A DNA stretch of 64,000 nt from UBA2357 sp046295975. Lineage in GTDB: Bacteria; Pseudomonadota; Gammaproteobacteria; Burkholderiales; Rhodocyclaceae. Under the pieces are notes generated by a model that was not told the DNA's origin, ran no database searches, and saw only the letters and a list, made by a program, of their open reading frames with translations. The DNA lies in contig JBKBMG010000029.1 in assembly GCA_046295975.1 (NCBI GenBank), positions 5,064 through 69,063 on the forward strand, in the 5' to 3' direction. Positions 54,484 through 62,640 of this stretch are shown piece after piece. The position numbers were made by a program, and so were the translations under genes. Positions within the stretch are counted from its first letter, which is position 1. Each line of letters opens with the position of its first letter.

Positions 54484-54784
54484 GGGATGTGGATTTCCGT
54501 AATGCGGGGGCGTCCTGCTCCCCGTCTTCCTCGACAACGGTCAGGCGCGCAGTGCATGGAAGCAGGTGGCCTGGCTTGTCCAGAGCTTTGTCAGCGCCGC
54601 TGGCGACGACACGCACCCGGTTCGATTCGATCAGAGCGCGGGCCTGGGCGCGTGACGTCGCAAGTCGCTGTTCTACCATGAGCACGTCCGCGCGCACCTT
54701 GCCGGCCGGCTGCCCGGCGGGGCTGCGTGGTGCGCGCTCGGGCTCGGCCCTGGGGCGGCTGCTTCGGCGATGAAACGACTTCAC
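54476..54784 (-). CDS. Truncated TlyA-like protein: S4 RNA-binding domain only
   Basis: A 102-residue basic protein. After an Arg/Pro-rich leader it carries an S4 RNA-binding domain (about 30-90: RADVLMVEQRLATSRAQARALIESNRVRV ... shown here as ADVLMVEQRLATSRAQAR, with the closing TARLTVVEEDGE). This matches the N-terminus of TlyA-type rRNA methyltransferases, but the FtsJ-like methyltransferase domain (about 180 residues) is absent; metF begins within the last codons. In related genomes TlyA lies between ahcY and metF, so this appears to be a shortened remnant still translated. It could alternatively be an independent S4 protein. Confidence 0.7.
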   Translation of the reverse strand: MKSFHRRSSRPRAEPERAPRSPAGQPAGKVRADVLMVEQRLATSRAQARALIESNRVRVVASGADKALDKPGHLLPCTARLTVVEEDGEQDAPALRKSTSHE

Positions 54785-54799
54785 GGTCGCCGTCGGGGC

Positions 54800-56215
54800 T
54801 TAGTAACGATAGTGCTCAGACTTGTAGGGCCCTTCGACCGGTACGCCGATGTAGGCCGCCTGCTCCGGTGTCAGCGCGGTGAGCTGAACGTTGAGCTTCT
54901 TCAGTTGCAGGCGGGCAACCTTCTCGTCGAGATGCTTGGGCAGGGTGTAGACGCCGACCGGGTACTCCGCAGTCTTGGTGAACAACTCGATCTGGGCGAT
55001 GGTCTGGTTGGCGAAGGACGAACTCATCACGTAGCTGGGGTGGCCGGTGGCGCAGCCCAGGTTCACCAGGCGGCCTTTGGCCAGCAGGATGATTCTCTTG
55101 CCATCGGGGAAGATTACGTGATCGACCTGGGGCTTGATCTCCTCCCACTTGTAGCCTTCGATGCCGGCGACGTCGATCTCGTTGTCGAAGTGGCCGATAT
55201 TGCAGACGATGGCCTGGTCCTTCATCTTCACCATGTGGTCGTGGGTGATCACGTGGTAGTTGCCGGTGGCGGTAACGAAGATGTCGGCCTTGTCGGCGGC
55301 GTAATCCATGGTGACTACGCGGTAGCCTTCCATCGCGGCCTGCAGGGCGCAGATCGGGTCGACCTCGGTGACCCAGACCTGGGCGGAAAGCGCGCGAAGT
55401 GCCTGGGCGGAACCCTTGCCAACGTCGCCGTAGCCGGCGACCACCGCGATCTTGCCGGCCACCATCACGTCGGTGGCGCGCTTGATGCCGTCTACCAGCG
55501 ATTCGCGGCAGCCGTACAAGTTGTCGAATTTGCTCTTGGTGACCGAGTCGTTCACGTTGATCGCCGGGAAGCGCAGTTCGCCGCGCGCGTGCATCTGGTA
55601 GAGGCGGTGCACTCCGGTGGTGGTTTCTTCGGTCACGCCGCGGATCTTGTCGAGGCGGGTGGAGTACCAGTCGGGGCTCTGGGCCAGCTTGGCCTTGATT
55701 GCCGCGAACAGCACGGTTTCCTCCTCGGAGCCCGGCTTGGCCAGCACCGACAGGTCTTTCTCGGCACGCGCACCCAGGTGCAGCAACAAGGTGGCGTCGC
55801 CGCCGTCGTCGAGGATCATGTTCGAGTGGCCACCGTCGGTCCACTCGAAGATGCGGTGGGTGTAGTCCCAGTAGTCGGCGAGTGATTCGCCCTTGACCGC
55901 GAAGACCGGAATGCCGCTTGCCGCGATCGCCGCGGCCGCGTGATCCTGGGTGGAGAAGATGTTGCACGAGGCCCAGCGCACCTCGGCGCCCAGCGCGATC
56001 AGGGTCTCGATCAGGACCGCGGTCTGGATGGTCATGTGCAGCGAACCGGTGATGCGCGCGCCCTTGAGGGGCTGGCTGGCGGCGTATTCCTCGCGGATGG
56101 CCATCAGACCGGGCATTTCGGTTTCGGCGATGCGGATTTCCTTGCGGCCCCAGTCGGCCAGTGACAGGTCGGCGATGACGTAGTCGGAAAAACGAGTATC
56201 AGCCACAGCGTTCAT
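54800..56215 (-). CDS. ahcY: Adenosylhomocysteinase
   Basis: A 471-residue NAD-dependent hydrolase that converts S-adenosylhomocysteine to adenosine and homocysteine. It has the NAD-binding Rossmann GYGDVGKG, the catalytic-site TVTKSKFDN-like SVTKSKFDNLYGCRES, and ends in the canonical YKSEHYRY. It has the extra segment around residues 150-190 (ARAEKDLSVLAKPGSEEE) typical of proteobacterial enzymes. The start at 56215 gives MNAVADTRFSDYVIADLS; its 5' leader contains an SAH riboswitch (56330-56421). First gene of ahcY-S4-metF. Confidence 0.97.
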   Translation of the reverse strand: MNAVADTRFSDYVIADLSLADWGRKEIRIAETEMPGLMAIREEYAASQPLKGARITGSLHMTIQTAVLIETLIALGAEVRWASCNIFSTQDHAAAAIAASGIPVFAVKGESLADYWDYTHRIFEWTDGGHSNMILDDGGDATLLLHLGARAEKDLSVLAKPGSEEETVLFAAIKAKLAQSPDWYSTRLDKIRGVTEETTTGVHRLYQMHARGELRFPAINVNDSVTKSKFDNLYGCRESLVDGIKRATDVMVAGKIAVVAGYGDVGKGSAQALRALSAQVWVTEVDPICALQAAMEGYRVVTMDYAADKADIFVTATGNYHVITHDHMVKMKDQAIVCNIGHFDNEIDVAGIEGYKWEEIKPQVDHVIFPDGKRIILLAKGRLVNLGCATGHPSYVMSSSFANQTIAQIELFTKTAEYPVGVYTLPKHLDEKVARLQLKKLNVQLTALTPEQAAYIGVPVEGPYKSEHYRY

Positions 56216-56329
56216 GTGAAGCTCCATGCTATGGCCGGGGGGGAGGGGGGAGGCAGCGAAGGGCGCTGCGTGCGGCTCACCCGGCATCCCGAACCCGGCA
56301 GGGTTGAGGGAGAACGCGTCCTTGCGTTC

Positions 56330-56421
56330 GGGGTGAGCGCCGTTTCAACAAACCGCCGGGCTTGCGCCGGCGGGTTCCGAGCCTGGGGAAGGGCATGCCT
56401 GTGCCTCGCAGCGCTCCTCGG
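56330..56421 (-). promoter_or_regulatory. S-adenosylhomocysteine (SAH) riboswitch
   Basis: On the minus strand the leader reads CCGAGGAGCGCTGCGA ... CCCCAGGCTCGG ... GGCGCTCACCCC, the conserved core of the SAH (ahcY) riboswitch. GAGCGC pairs with GCGCTC (P1), CCGAG pairs with CTCGG (pseudoknot), and a CCGCCGG/CCGGCGG hairpin forms the variable arm. SAH binding raises expression of ahcY. It ends 114 bases before the ahcY ATG, just downstream of a TATAAT box at 56430-56435 (minus strand). Confidence 0.95.
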
Positions 56422-56429
56422 AAAATCGG

Positions 56430-56435
56430 ATTATA
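56430..56435 (-). promoter_or_regulatory. -10 box of the ahcY promoter
   Basis: TATAAT on the minus strand at 56435-56430, eight bases upstream of the riboswitch. The -35 region is poor (CATGCA), so only the -10 is well supported. Confidence 0.6.
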
Positions 56436-56482
56436 GCCGCTTTCGCCCGGCCTGCATGGCGTGGCGAGGGCGGCATGTCGGC

Positions 56483-57568
56483 TCAGCCGCCCGAGGATGT
56501 GCGGTTGCTGTGGCGCATGAAGCTGACGATCAAGGTGATGACGGTGATCGGCATCACGTAGCCGAGCATGATTCCGGAAAACATCGGCAGGGCGTCGTGC
56601 TGCTGCGCGGCCAGCACCAGGTAGGCGGTGTAGGCGGCGTAGTAGCCCAGGAACACGCCACCTTCCCAGCGGGCGATCTCGCGGCCCGAAATCATGATCG
56701 GCAGGCAGGCGAAAGCGACGGCAAGCATGACCCACAGGTCGAAGTTGCGTGCCGCCTCCGACACCGGAATGCCGCCGGCCGATACCAGGCCGGTGGTGCC
56801 GATGACGGCGAAGATGTTGAAGACGTTGCTGCCGACCACGTTGCCGACGGCAATGTCGCGCTGACCGCGCAATGCGGCGATGATGGAGGTGGCAATCTCG
56901 GGCATCGAGGTGCCGACCGCCACCACGGTGAGGCCGATCACCAGGTCGCTGACGCCGAAGGCCTGGGCGAATGCCACTGCCGCACCCACCAACCAGTCCG
57001 AGCCCAGCACCAGCAGACCCAGGCCGGCGACGATGAGCAAGACTTGTACCGACCAGTGGCGGTCCCAGCTCGCGTCAGACGGCATGTCGGCGGCGAACTC
57101 CGCTTCCGTTTCGCGCGAGGCGCGGCGCGACTGGCGAATCAGGAATACCGTATAGCCGATCACCAGCAGGAACAGTACGCCGCCTTCCAGGCGCGTGATC
57201 GTGCCATCCAGCGCCATGACCACCATCAGCACCATGGCGCCGATCATGATGGGGATCTCCTGGCGGATGATTTGCTCGGCCACCAGCAGCGGCGCGATGA
57301 CGGCGGAGATACCGAGGATGAGCAGGATGTTGGCGATGTTGCTGCCCACCACGTTGCCGATGGCCAGATCAGGGCTGCCCGACAGCGAGGCGCCCACCGA
57401 GACGGCAAGTTCCGGTGCACTGGTGCCGAAGGCGACCACGGTCAGCCCCACCACCAGCGGCGACACCCCCAGCGACAGGGCAAAGCGCGAGGCACCGCGC
57501 ACCAGCGCCTCGGCGCCCACAACGAGGGTGACGAGTCCGAGCATGAAGAACAGGGCGTGGGTGAGCAT
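56483..57568 (-). CDS. Calcium/sodium antiporter
   Basis: A 361-residue membrane antiporter of the CaCA family (YrbG type). Both signature alpha repeats are visible: VVAFGTSAPELAVS (about 45-58) and VVAVGTSMPEIATS (about 205-218), each with the acidic residue needed for Ca2+/Na+ exchange. About ten helices. A gap of 165 bases separates it from metK, so it need not share its transcript. It is probably not part of the methyl cycle. Confidence 0.92.
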   Translation of the reverse strand: MLTHALFFMLGLVTLVVGAEALVRGASRFALSLGVSPLVVGLTVVAFGTSAPELAVSVGASLSGSPDLAIGNVVGSNIANILLILGISAVIAPLLVAEQIIRQEIPIMIGAMVLMVVMALDGTITRLEGGVLFLLVIGYTVFLIRQSRRASRETEAEFAADMPSDASWDRHWSVQVLLIVAGLGLLVLGSDWLVGAAVAFAQAFGVSDLVIGLTVVAVGTSMPEIATSIIAALRGQRDIAVGNVVGSNVFNIFAVIGTTGLVSAGGIPVSEAARNFDLWVMLAVAFACLPIMISGREIARWEGGVFLGYYAAYTAYLVLAAQQHDALPMFSGIMLGYVMPITVITLIVSFMRHSNRTSSGG

Positions 57569-57733
57569 GGCGGGTGGGGGCTGACGGAGGCGAGGGTTGG
57601 TGGTGGTGATGAGTGGTGGTGGCGATGAAACGGGCTGATGACGAGGCGCGGTCGAGGGGAGGCCGCCGGGCGCGCCGCCCCGGAGGGCGCGCGCTGGGTT
57701 TGCGGCGACTTGCTGGGCCTTGCGGCGCGGGGG

Positions 57734-58900
57734 TTACAGCCCTGCGTCGGCGCGCAGCGCCGCTGCCTTGTCGGTGTTTTCCCAGGTGAACTCGGGTTCG
57801 TCGCGGCCGAAGTGACCGTAGGCTGCGGTCTTGGCGTAGATCGGGCGCAGCAGGTCCAGCGTCTGGATGATGGCCTTGGGGCGCAGGTCGAAATGCGTGT
57901 GCACCAGTTCGACGATGCGCTCCTCCGGAATGCGGCCGGTACCGAAGGTGTTGACCATCAGCGACACCGGCTTCGCGACCCCGATCGCGTAGGCGACCTG
58001 CACCTCGCACTTGTCCGCGAGTCCGGCCGCGACGATGTTCTTGGCCACGTAACGGCCGGCGTAGGCCGCCGAACGGTCGACCTTGGACGGATCCTTGCCG
58101 GAAAATGCGCCGCCGCCGTGATGGGCCGCACCGCCGTAGGTGTCCACGATGATCTTGCGTCCGGTCAGGCCGCAGTCGCCATGCGGGCCGCCGATGACGA
58201 AGCGGCCGGTGGGGTTGATCAGGTAGCGTACGTCGCCACCGATCAGTTCGCTGGGCAGCACCGGCTTGATGATCTCCTCGATCACCGCCTCGGAGATTTG
58301 CGCGTGCGAGATGTCGGGATGGTGCTGGGTGGAGACGACCACGGTGTCGATGGCGACCGGCTTGCCGTCCACATACTTCACCGTGAGCTGGCTCTTGGCG
58401 TCCGGGCGCAACCACGGCAGTCGGCCGTCCTTGCGCAGCTCCGCCTGGCGCTGCATGATCCGGTGGGCGTAGTAGACGGGCAGCGGCATCAGCGCCGGGG
58501 TTTCGTTGCAGGCGTAGCCGAACATCAGTCCCTGGTCGCCGGCACCCTGGTCGAGATCCAGCCCCTCGCCCTCGTTCACGCCCTGGGCGATGTCTGGCGA
58601 CTGACGGTTGATCGCGGTGAGAATTGCGCAGCTCTTGTAGTCGAAACCGATGTCCGAGTCGTTGTAGCCGATGCGGCGGATCACGTCCTGGACGATCTCG
58701 CGGTAGTTCACATGCGCCTTGGTGGTGATTTCACCCGAGATCACCACCAGCCCGGTCGATACCAGGGTTTCGCAGGCGACGCGACCGGCCGGGTCTTCGG
58801 CGAGAATGGCGTCGAGAATGCCGTCCGATACCTGGTCGGCGACCTTGTCGGGATGCCCTTCGGAAACCGATTCCGAGGTGAAGAGAAAGGCGTTGCTCAT
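57734..58900 (-). CDS. metK: S-adenosylmethionine synthetase
   Basis: A 388-residue enzyme that makes SAM from ATP and methionine. Signatures are GHPDK (16-20), GAGDQGLMFGYA and GGGAFSGKDPSKVDRS. The ATG at 58900 has AAGGAG 8 bases upstream. Transcribed from a strong promoter at 59059-59086 with a leader of about 150 bases that folds into a nested hairpin next to the ribosome site. It works with ahcY and metF nearby in the methyl cycle. Confidence 0.97.
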   Translation of the reverse strand: MSNAFLFTSESVSEGHPDKVADQVSDGILDAILAEDPAGRVACETLVSTGLVVISGEITTKAHVNYREIVQDVIRRIGYNDSDIGFDYKSCAILTAINRQSPDIAQGVNEGEGLDLDQGAGDQGLMFGYACNETPALMPLPVYYAHRIMQRQAELRKDGRLPWLRPDAKSQLTVKYVDGKPVAIDTVVVSTQHHPDISHAQISEAVIEEIIKPVLPSELIGGDVRYLINPTGRFVIGGPHGDCGLTGRKIIVDTYGGAAHHGGGAFSGKDPSKVDRSAAYAGRYVAKNIVAAGLADKCEVQVAYAIGVAKPVSLMVNTFGTGRIPEERIVELVHTHFDLRPKAIIQTLDLLRPIYAKTAAYGHFGRDEPEFTWENTDKAAALRADAGL

Positions 58901-58921
58901 GTGCTGCTCCTTGAAACGAAA

Positions 58922-58957
58922 ATCCCCGGTTTTTCCGGCGTGGCCGGCTCCGGGGAT
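58922..58957 (-). promoter_or_regulatory. Nested hairpin in the metK leader
   Basis: On the minus strand, ATCCCCGG (58957-58950) pairs with CCGGGGAT (58929-58922) around an inner stem CCGGC/GCCGG (58947-58935), followed by TTTTCGTTT and then the AAGGAG site. It looks like an attenuator or part of an unrecognised regulatory leader; a conserved SAM riboswitch core was not found. Confidence 0.5.
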
Positions 58958-59058
58958 CGTCTCGAGCGGCGACGCTTTAGCAGTACTTGTTGCGCCTGGC
59001 ATGGCCAGTGGCGCGCTCGCCCTGCAAGTTGTCGTGTTAACTCGGCGAGTAAGCGATT

Positions 59059-59086
59059 ATTATACCGCGCTGGTCAGACTGGTCAA
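59059..59086 (-). promoter_or_regulatory. Sigma-70 promoter of metK
   Basis: On the minus strand TTGACC (59086-59081), 16 bases, then TATAAT (59064-59059). Start point near 59052, giving an unusually long leader of about 150 bases before metK. Confidence 0.8.
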
Positions 59087-59156
59087 AAACCTGCGTCTGT
59101 GATCCGCGGGCGGGATGCCAGGTTCCCCCGCGGCGGCTGGCGCTGTGCTTCTGGTG

Positions 59157-60038
59157 ATGATTTTCTCCACGATTTTTCCCGCTTTCTTTCGTATGCTCGC
59201 GCGCCTGCCGCTGGCGGCCGCCCACGCGCTGGGTGCGGCGGCAGGCTGGCTGGTGTGGGCGATGTCTCCGCGCTACCGTGCGTGGTTGCGCGACAACCTG
59301 CGCCAGGCCGTGGGCGAGCCTACATCGGTGTTGCTGCGTGCGGCCGTTGCCCAAGCCGGCCGTCAGGCCTTCGAGTTGCCCTTCATCTGGCTGCGGCCGC
59401 AGGCCGAGGTGCTGGCGCGCATCCGCCGCGTCGAAGGGGCGGAACTCGTCGAGGCGGCGCGCGCCGCGGGTGAAAGCGTATTGTTCCTCACGCCGCATCT
59501 GGGCTGCTTCGAGATGTGCGCGCAGTACTGCTCCACGCATGGCCCCATCACCGTGCTCTATCGGCCGCCGCGCAAACAGGCGCTCGCGCCCTTCATGGAG
59601 GCGGGGCGCGCGCGCGGCAACATCCGGGTTGCACCGGCCGACGTATCGGGGGTGCGGCGCCTGGTCAAGGCGCTGCGCAGCGGCGAGATGGTGGGCATGC
59701 TGCCCGATCAGGCCCCCAAGGAAGGCGAGGGAGTGTGGGCGCCGTTCTTCGGTCGCCAGGCGTGGACGATGACGCTGGCGGCGCGCCTCTCCGAAGTGAA
59801 GGGCGTGCGCGTGCTGATGATCTGGACCGAACGGCTGCCGCGCGGCCAGGGCTACGTGCTGCGGATCTCGGCGCCGGTCGAGGCCATTGCGGGCGACCTC
59901 GAGGTACGCGCCCGCGTGATCAACCGTGAGATCGAGCGCCTGATTCTTGCCTGTCCCGAGCAATACCTGTGGGGCTACAACCGCTACAAGCAGCCGGGCG
60001 GTTCGACGCCGCCGCCGCCGGAGGGCGATGCATGCTGA
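59157..60038 (+). CDS. LpxL/HtrB-type lysophospholipid acyltransferase
   Basis: A roughly 293-residue inner-membrane acyltransferase of the LpxL/LpxM family, which adds secondary acyl chains to lipid A. The catalytic H-x4-E-type motif is in LTPHLGCFEM, and LPDQAPKEGEG is the conserved second block. An N-terminal membrane helix begins LARLPLAAAHALGAAAG. Start uncertain: ATG at 59157 fits family length; ATG at 59115 would add 14 residues. It overlaps the second acyltransferase gene by seven bases, so they form a pair. Which acts first on Kdo2-lipid IVA cannot be told. Confidence 0.88.
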   Translation: MIFSTIFPAFFRMLARLPLAAAHALGAAAGWLVWAMSPRYRAWLRDNLRQAVGEPTSVLLRAAVAQAGRQAFELPFIWLRPQAEVLARIRRVEGAELVEAARAAGESVLFLTPHLGCFEMCAQYCSTHGPITVLYRPPRKQALAPFMEAGRARGNIRVAPADVSGVRRLVKALRSGEMVGMLPDQAPKEGEGVWAPFFGRQAWTMTLAARLSEVKGVRVLMIWTERLPRGQGYVLRISAPVEAIAGDLEVRARVINREIERLILACPEQYLWGYNRYKQPGGSTPPPPEGDAC

Positions 60039-60913
60039 TCGTGAGTCGCGCGGTGGTCGCGCTGTTGTGGTTGCTGCACTGGTTGCCGATGCCGGTGCTC
60101 GCGCGCCTGGGCGAGGGGCTGGGCGGGCTGTTGCGGCGGCTGGGTCGATCGCGCCGGCGGGTGGTGGACGTCAATTTGCGACTGTGCTTCCCCGATCTGA
60201 GCGAAGCCGAGCGGGCGCAACTGGCGAAGGCGCATTTCGCCGCCCTCGGCCGCAGCGTGCTCGATCGTGGCCTGGCCTGGTGGGCCTCGCCCGAGCGCCT
60301 GCGCAGGCTGGTGCGGGTAGACGGGCTGGAGCGCCTGCGTGCGGTGGTCGACAGCGGCCGGCCGGTGGTCTTGCTGGCGCCCCATTTCGTCGGGCTGGAC
60401 ATGGGCGGCACCCGCATGTCGCTGGAGTTCAACAGCGTCAGCATCTATTCACGGCAGAAGAATGCGGTGTTTGACCGCTGGCTGTTGCACGGCCGCAGCC
60501 GCTTCGGTGATCAACTGCTGTTGTCGCGTGACGAAGGTGTGCGCACCACGGTACGGGCGATGAAGTCGGGGCGCTTGTTCTATTACCTGCCGGATCTCGA
60601 CTATGGCCGCAAGGACTCGATCTTCGTGCCCTTCTTCGGCGTGCCGGCGGCCACCATCACCGGTTTGTCGCGGCTCGCACGGCTTGCCGGCGCGGTGGTG
60701 GTGCCTTGCGTCAGCCGCCAGTTGGCAGGACGCAAAGGCTATGTGATCGAGCTCCACGAACCCTGGGCCGACTTTCCCACGGACGATGTGGAGGCCGACA
60801 CCCGTCGCATGAATGCCTGGCTGGAGTCGGTGATCCGCAGCATGCCGGAGCAGTACTACTGGGTGCATCGGCGTTTCAAGACCCGGCCGGAGGGTGAGCC
60901 GCGCCCCTATTGA
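60032..60913 (+). CDS. Second LpxL/HtrB-type acyltransferase
   Basis: A 293-residue paralogue of the preceding protein. Motifs are LLAPHFVGLDMGGTR (the H-x4-D version of the catalytic motif) and YYLPDLDYGRKDSIFVPFFGV. One N-terminal membrane helix (VVALLWLLHWLPM). The ATG at 60032 has GGAGGGCG upstream and overlaps the end of the first gene. It is 102 bases upstream of dapF. The D in place of E in the catalytic motif separates it from its neighbour and suggests different acyl or acceptor preference. Confidence 0.88.
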   Translation: MLIVSRAVVALLWLLHWLPMPVLARLGEGLGGLLRRLGRSRRRVVDVNLRLCFPDLSEAERAQLAKAHFAALGRSVLDRGLAWWASPERLRRLVRVDGLERLRAVVDSGRPVVLLAPHFVGLDMGGTRMSLEFNSVSIYSRQKNAVFDRWLLHGRSRFGDQLLLSRDEGVRTTVRAMKSGRLFYYLPDLDYGRKDSIFVPFFGVPAATITGLSRLARLAGAVVVPCVSRQLAGRKGYVIELHEPWADFPTDDVEADTRRMNAWLESVIRSMPEQYYWVHRRFKTRPEGEPRPY

Positions 60914-61014
60914 CGGCAAGCGGCGTTGTCGACCGCCCCAGGCGGCTGGACGCGGCCCGGCGGCTGGGGGAGAATCGGCCGGACGGAACGAATTTCACGG
61001 AGCGAGTGGCGCAC

Positions 61015-61881
61015 ATGCGATTGCGGTTCACCAAGATGCACGGACTGGGCAACGATTTCGTCGTCATCGACGCGATCAGCCAGTCGCTCGAGCTTTCCCG
61101 CGAGCAGGCGCGCTTTCTCGCCGACCGCCACTTTGGCGTCGGTTGTGACCAGATTCTGGTGGTCGAGGCAGCGCCGGCCCCCGATATCGATTTTCGCTAC
61201 CGCATCTTCAACGCCGATGGCGGCGAGGTGGAGCAGTGCGGCAATGGGGCGCGCTGCTTCGTGCGCTTCGTCCACGAGCAAGGCCTCACCGACAAGCGTG
61301 AGATCCGCGTGGCCACCCGTAGCGGCGTGATCGCGCCACGGCTGGAACAGGACGGGCTGGTCACGGTGGACATGGGCGTGCCGGTGCTGGAGCCTGCACG
61401 CGTGCCATTCCTGAGCGAATCCGACGCCATCGTTCAGCCGCTGGAACTGGCCGACGGTTCGCGCATCGCGATCACCGCGGTCTCCATGGGCAATCCGCAC
61501 GCGGTACAGGTGGTGGTGGATGTCGATTCCGCGCCAGTGAGCACCAGCGGACCGTTGATCGAGCATCACTCGCGCTTTCCGGCGCGGGTGAATGCCGGTT
61601 TCATGGAGGTCGAGGACGCGCACCGCATCCGCCTGCGCGTGTTCGAGCGTGGCTCGGGCGAAACCCTGGCGTGTGGCACGGGCGCCTGCGCCGCGGTGGT
61701 CGCCGGCATTCTGCGCGAACTGCTGATGTCGCCGGTGGTGGTCGAAACCCGTGGCGGCGAACTGCAGATCGCCTGGGACGGACCGGGGCACCCGGTGCGC
61801 ATGACCGGCCCGGCGGTGTCCGTTTTCGAGGGCGAGCTCGACTTGCCCGCCCATCCCGGCCTGCCGCCGCAGCGTGCGTGA
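61015..61881 (+). CDS. dapF: Diaminopimelate epimerase
   Basis: A 288-residue PLP-independent racemase that converts LL- to meso-diaminopimelate for lysine and peptidoglycan. Its two active-site cysteines are Cys75 in VEQCGNGARC and Cys220 in ACGTGACA. The start MRLRFTKMHGLGND is canonical. A GGAGCGAG site precedes the ATG. It begins the dapF-DUF484-xerC order conserved in Proteobacteria. Length matches the family. Confidence 0.97.
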   Translation: MRLRFTKMHGLGNDFVVIDAISQSLELSREQARFLADRHFGVGCDQILVVEAAPAPDIDFRYRIFNADGGEVEQCGNGARCFVRFVHEQGLTDKREIRVATRSGVIAPRLEQDGLVTVDMGVPVLEPARVPFLSESDAIVQPLELADGSRIAITAVSMGNPHAVQVVVDVDSAPVSTSGPLIEHHSRFPARVNAGFMEVEDAHRIRLRVFERGSGETLACGTGACAAVVAGILRELLMSPVVVETRGGELQIAWDGPGHPVRMTGPAVSVFEGELDLPAHPGLPPQRA

Positions 61882-61971
61882 GGCCGGCCGCCCCTTTTTC
61901 TTCTTCCGGCCGTTCCGCCGTGGCCCGCATGCCGGGTCGGGTGCTGGGGTGGCCACCCGGAGCCGAAGCCG

Positions 61972-62622
61972 ATGAATGCTGAAGACGTCGCGCAATACCT
62001 GCGCGAACACCCCGATTTCCTGACCCAGCACGGCGAGTTGTTCACCCGCATCACCGTGCCTCATCCTCATGGCGGCCAGGCGATTACGCTGGCCGAGCGG
62101 CAGTTGCATGCGCTGCGCGACAAGATCGGGCAACTCGAACTCAAGCTCTCCGAACTCATCCGCTTTGGCGAGGAAAACGACGAGATCGGCGCCAAGGTGC
62201 ACCGCCTCAGCCTGTTGCTGCTCGAAGCCGAACACTACGCCTCGCTGCGCTATGCGCTGCTGCAGAGCCTGGTCGAGGATTTCACCGTGCCGCATGTGGC
62301 GCTGCGCATCTGGAACAGCCCGATCAGCCACGAGGGCGACGATTTCCTGCCGGTCAGCGACGAGTTGCGCTTTTTTGCAGGCGATTTGCGCCACCCCTAC
62401 TGTGGTGCGCCGGGCAACATCGAGATCCTGGGCTGGTTTGGTGATGCCGCGCCGCACATCCGTTCGGTTGCGCTGGTGCCGTTGCGGCGCGATGACCGGG
62501 TGTTTGGTCTGCTCGCCTTGGCGAGCGAGGAATCCGAGCGCTTCTATCCCGAGATGGGCACGCTCTACCTTGGGCGCATCGGCGAACTGTGTGCCGCCGC
62601 GTTACGGCGCGAACTCGGCTGA
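61972..62622 (+). CDS. DUF484 family protein
   Basis: A 216-residue GAF-like protein of family DUF484. It has the family start VAQYLREHPDFLTQHGELF and the GGQAITLAERQLHALRDK helix, with a GAF domain after about residue 70. Conserved between dapF and xerC in many Proteobacteria, but with no proven function. It lies 90 bases after dapF. Confidence 0.93.
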   Translation: MNAEDVAQYLREHPDFLTQHGELFTRITVPHPHGGQAITLAERQLHALRDKIGQLELKLSELIRFGEENDEIGAKVHRLSLLLLEAEHYASLRYALLQSLVEDFTVPHVALRIWNSPISHEGDDFLPVSDELRFFAGDLRHPYCGAPGNIEILGWFGDAAPHIRSVALVPLRRDDRVFGLLALASEESERFYPEMGTLYLGRIGELCAAALRRELG

Positions 62623-62640
62623 CGTTTCGCGGCGGACGAC

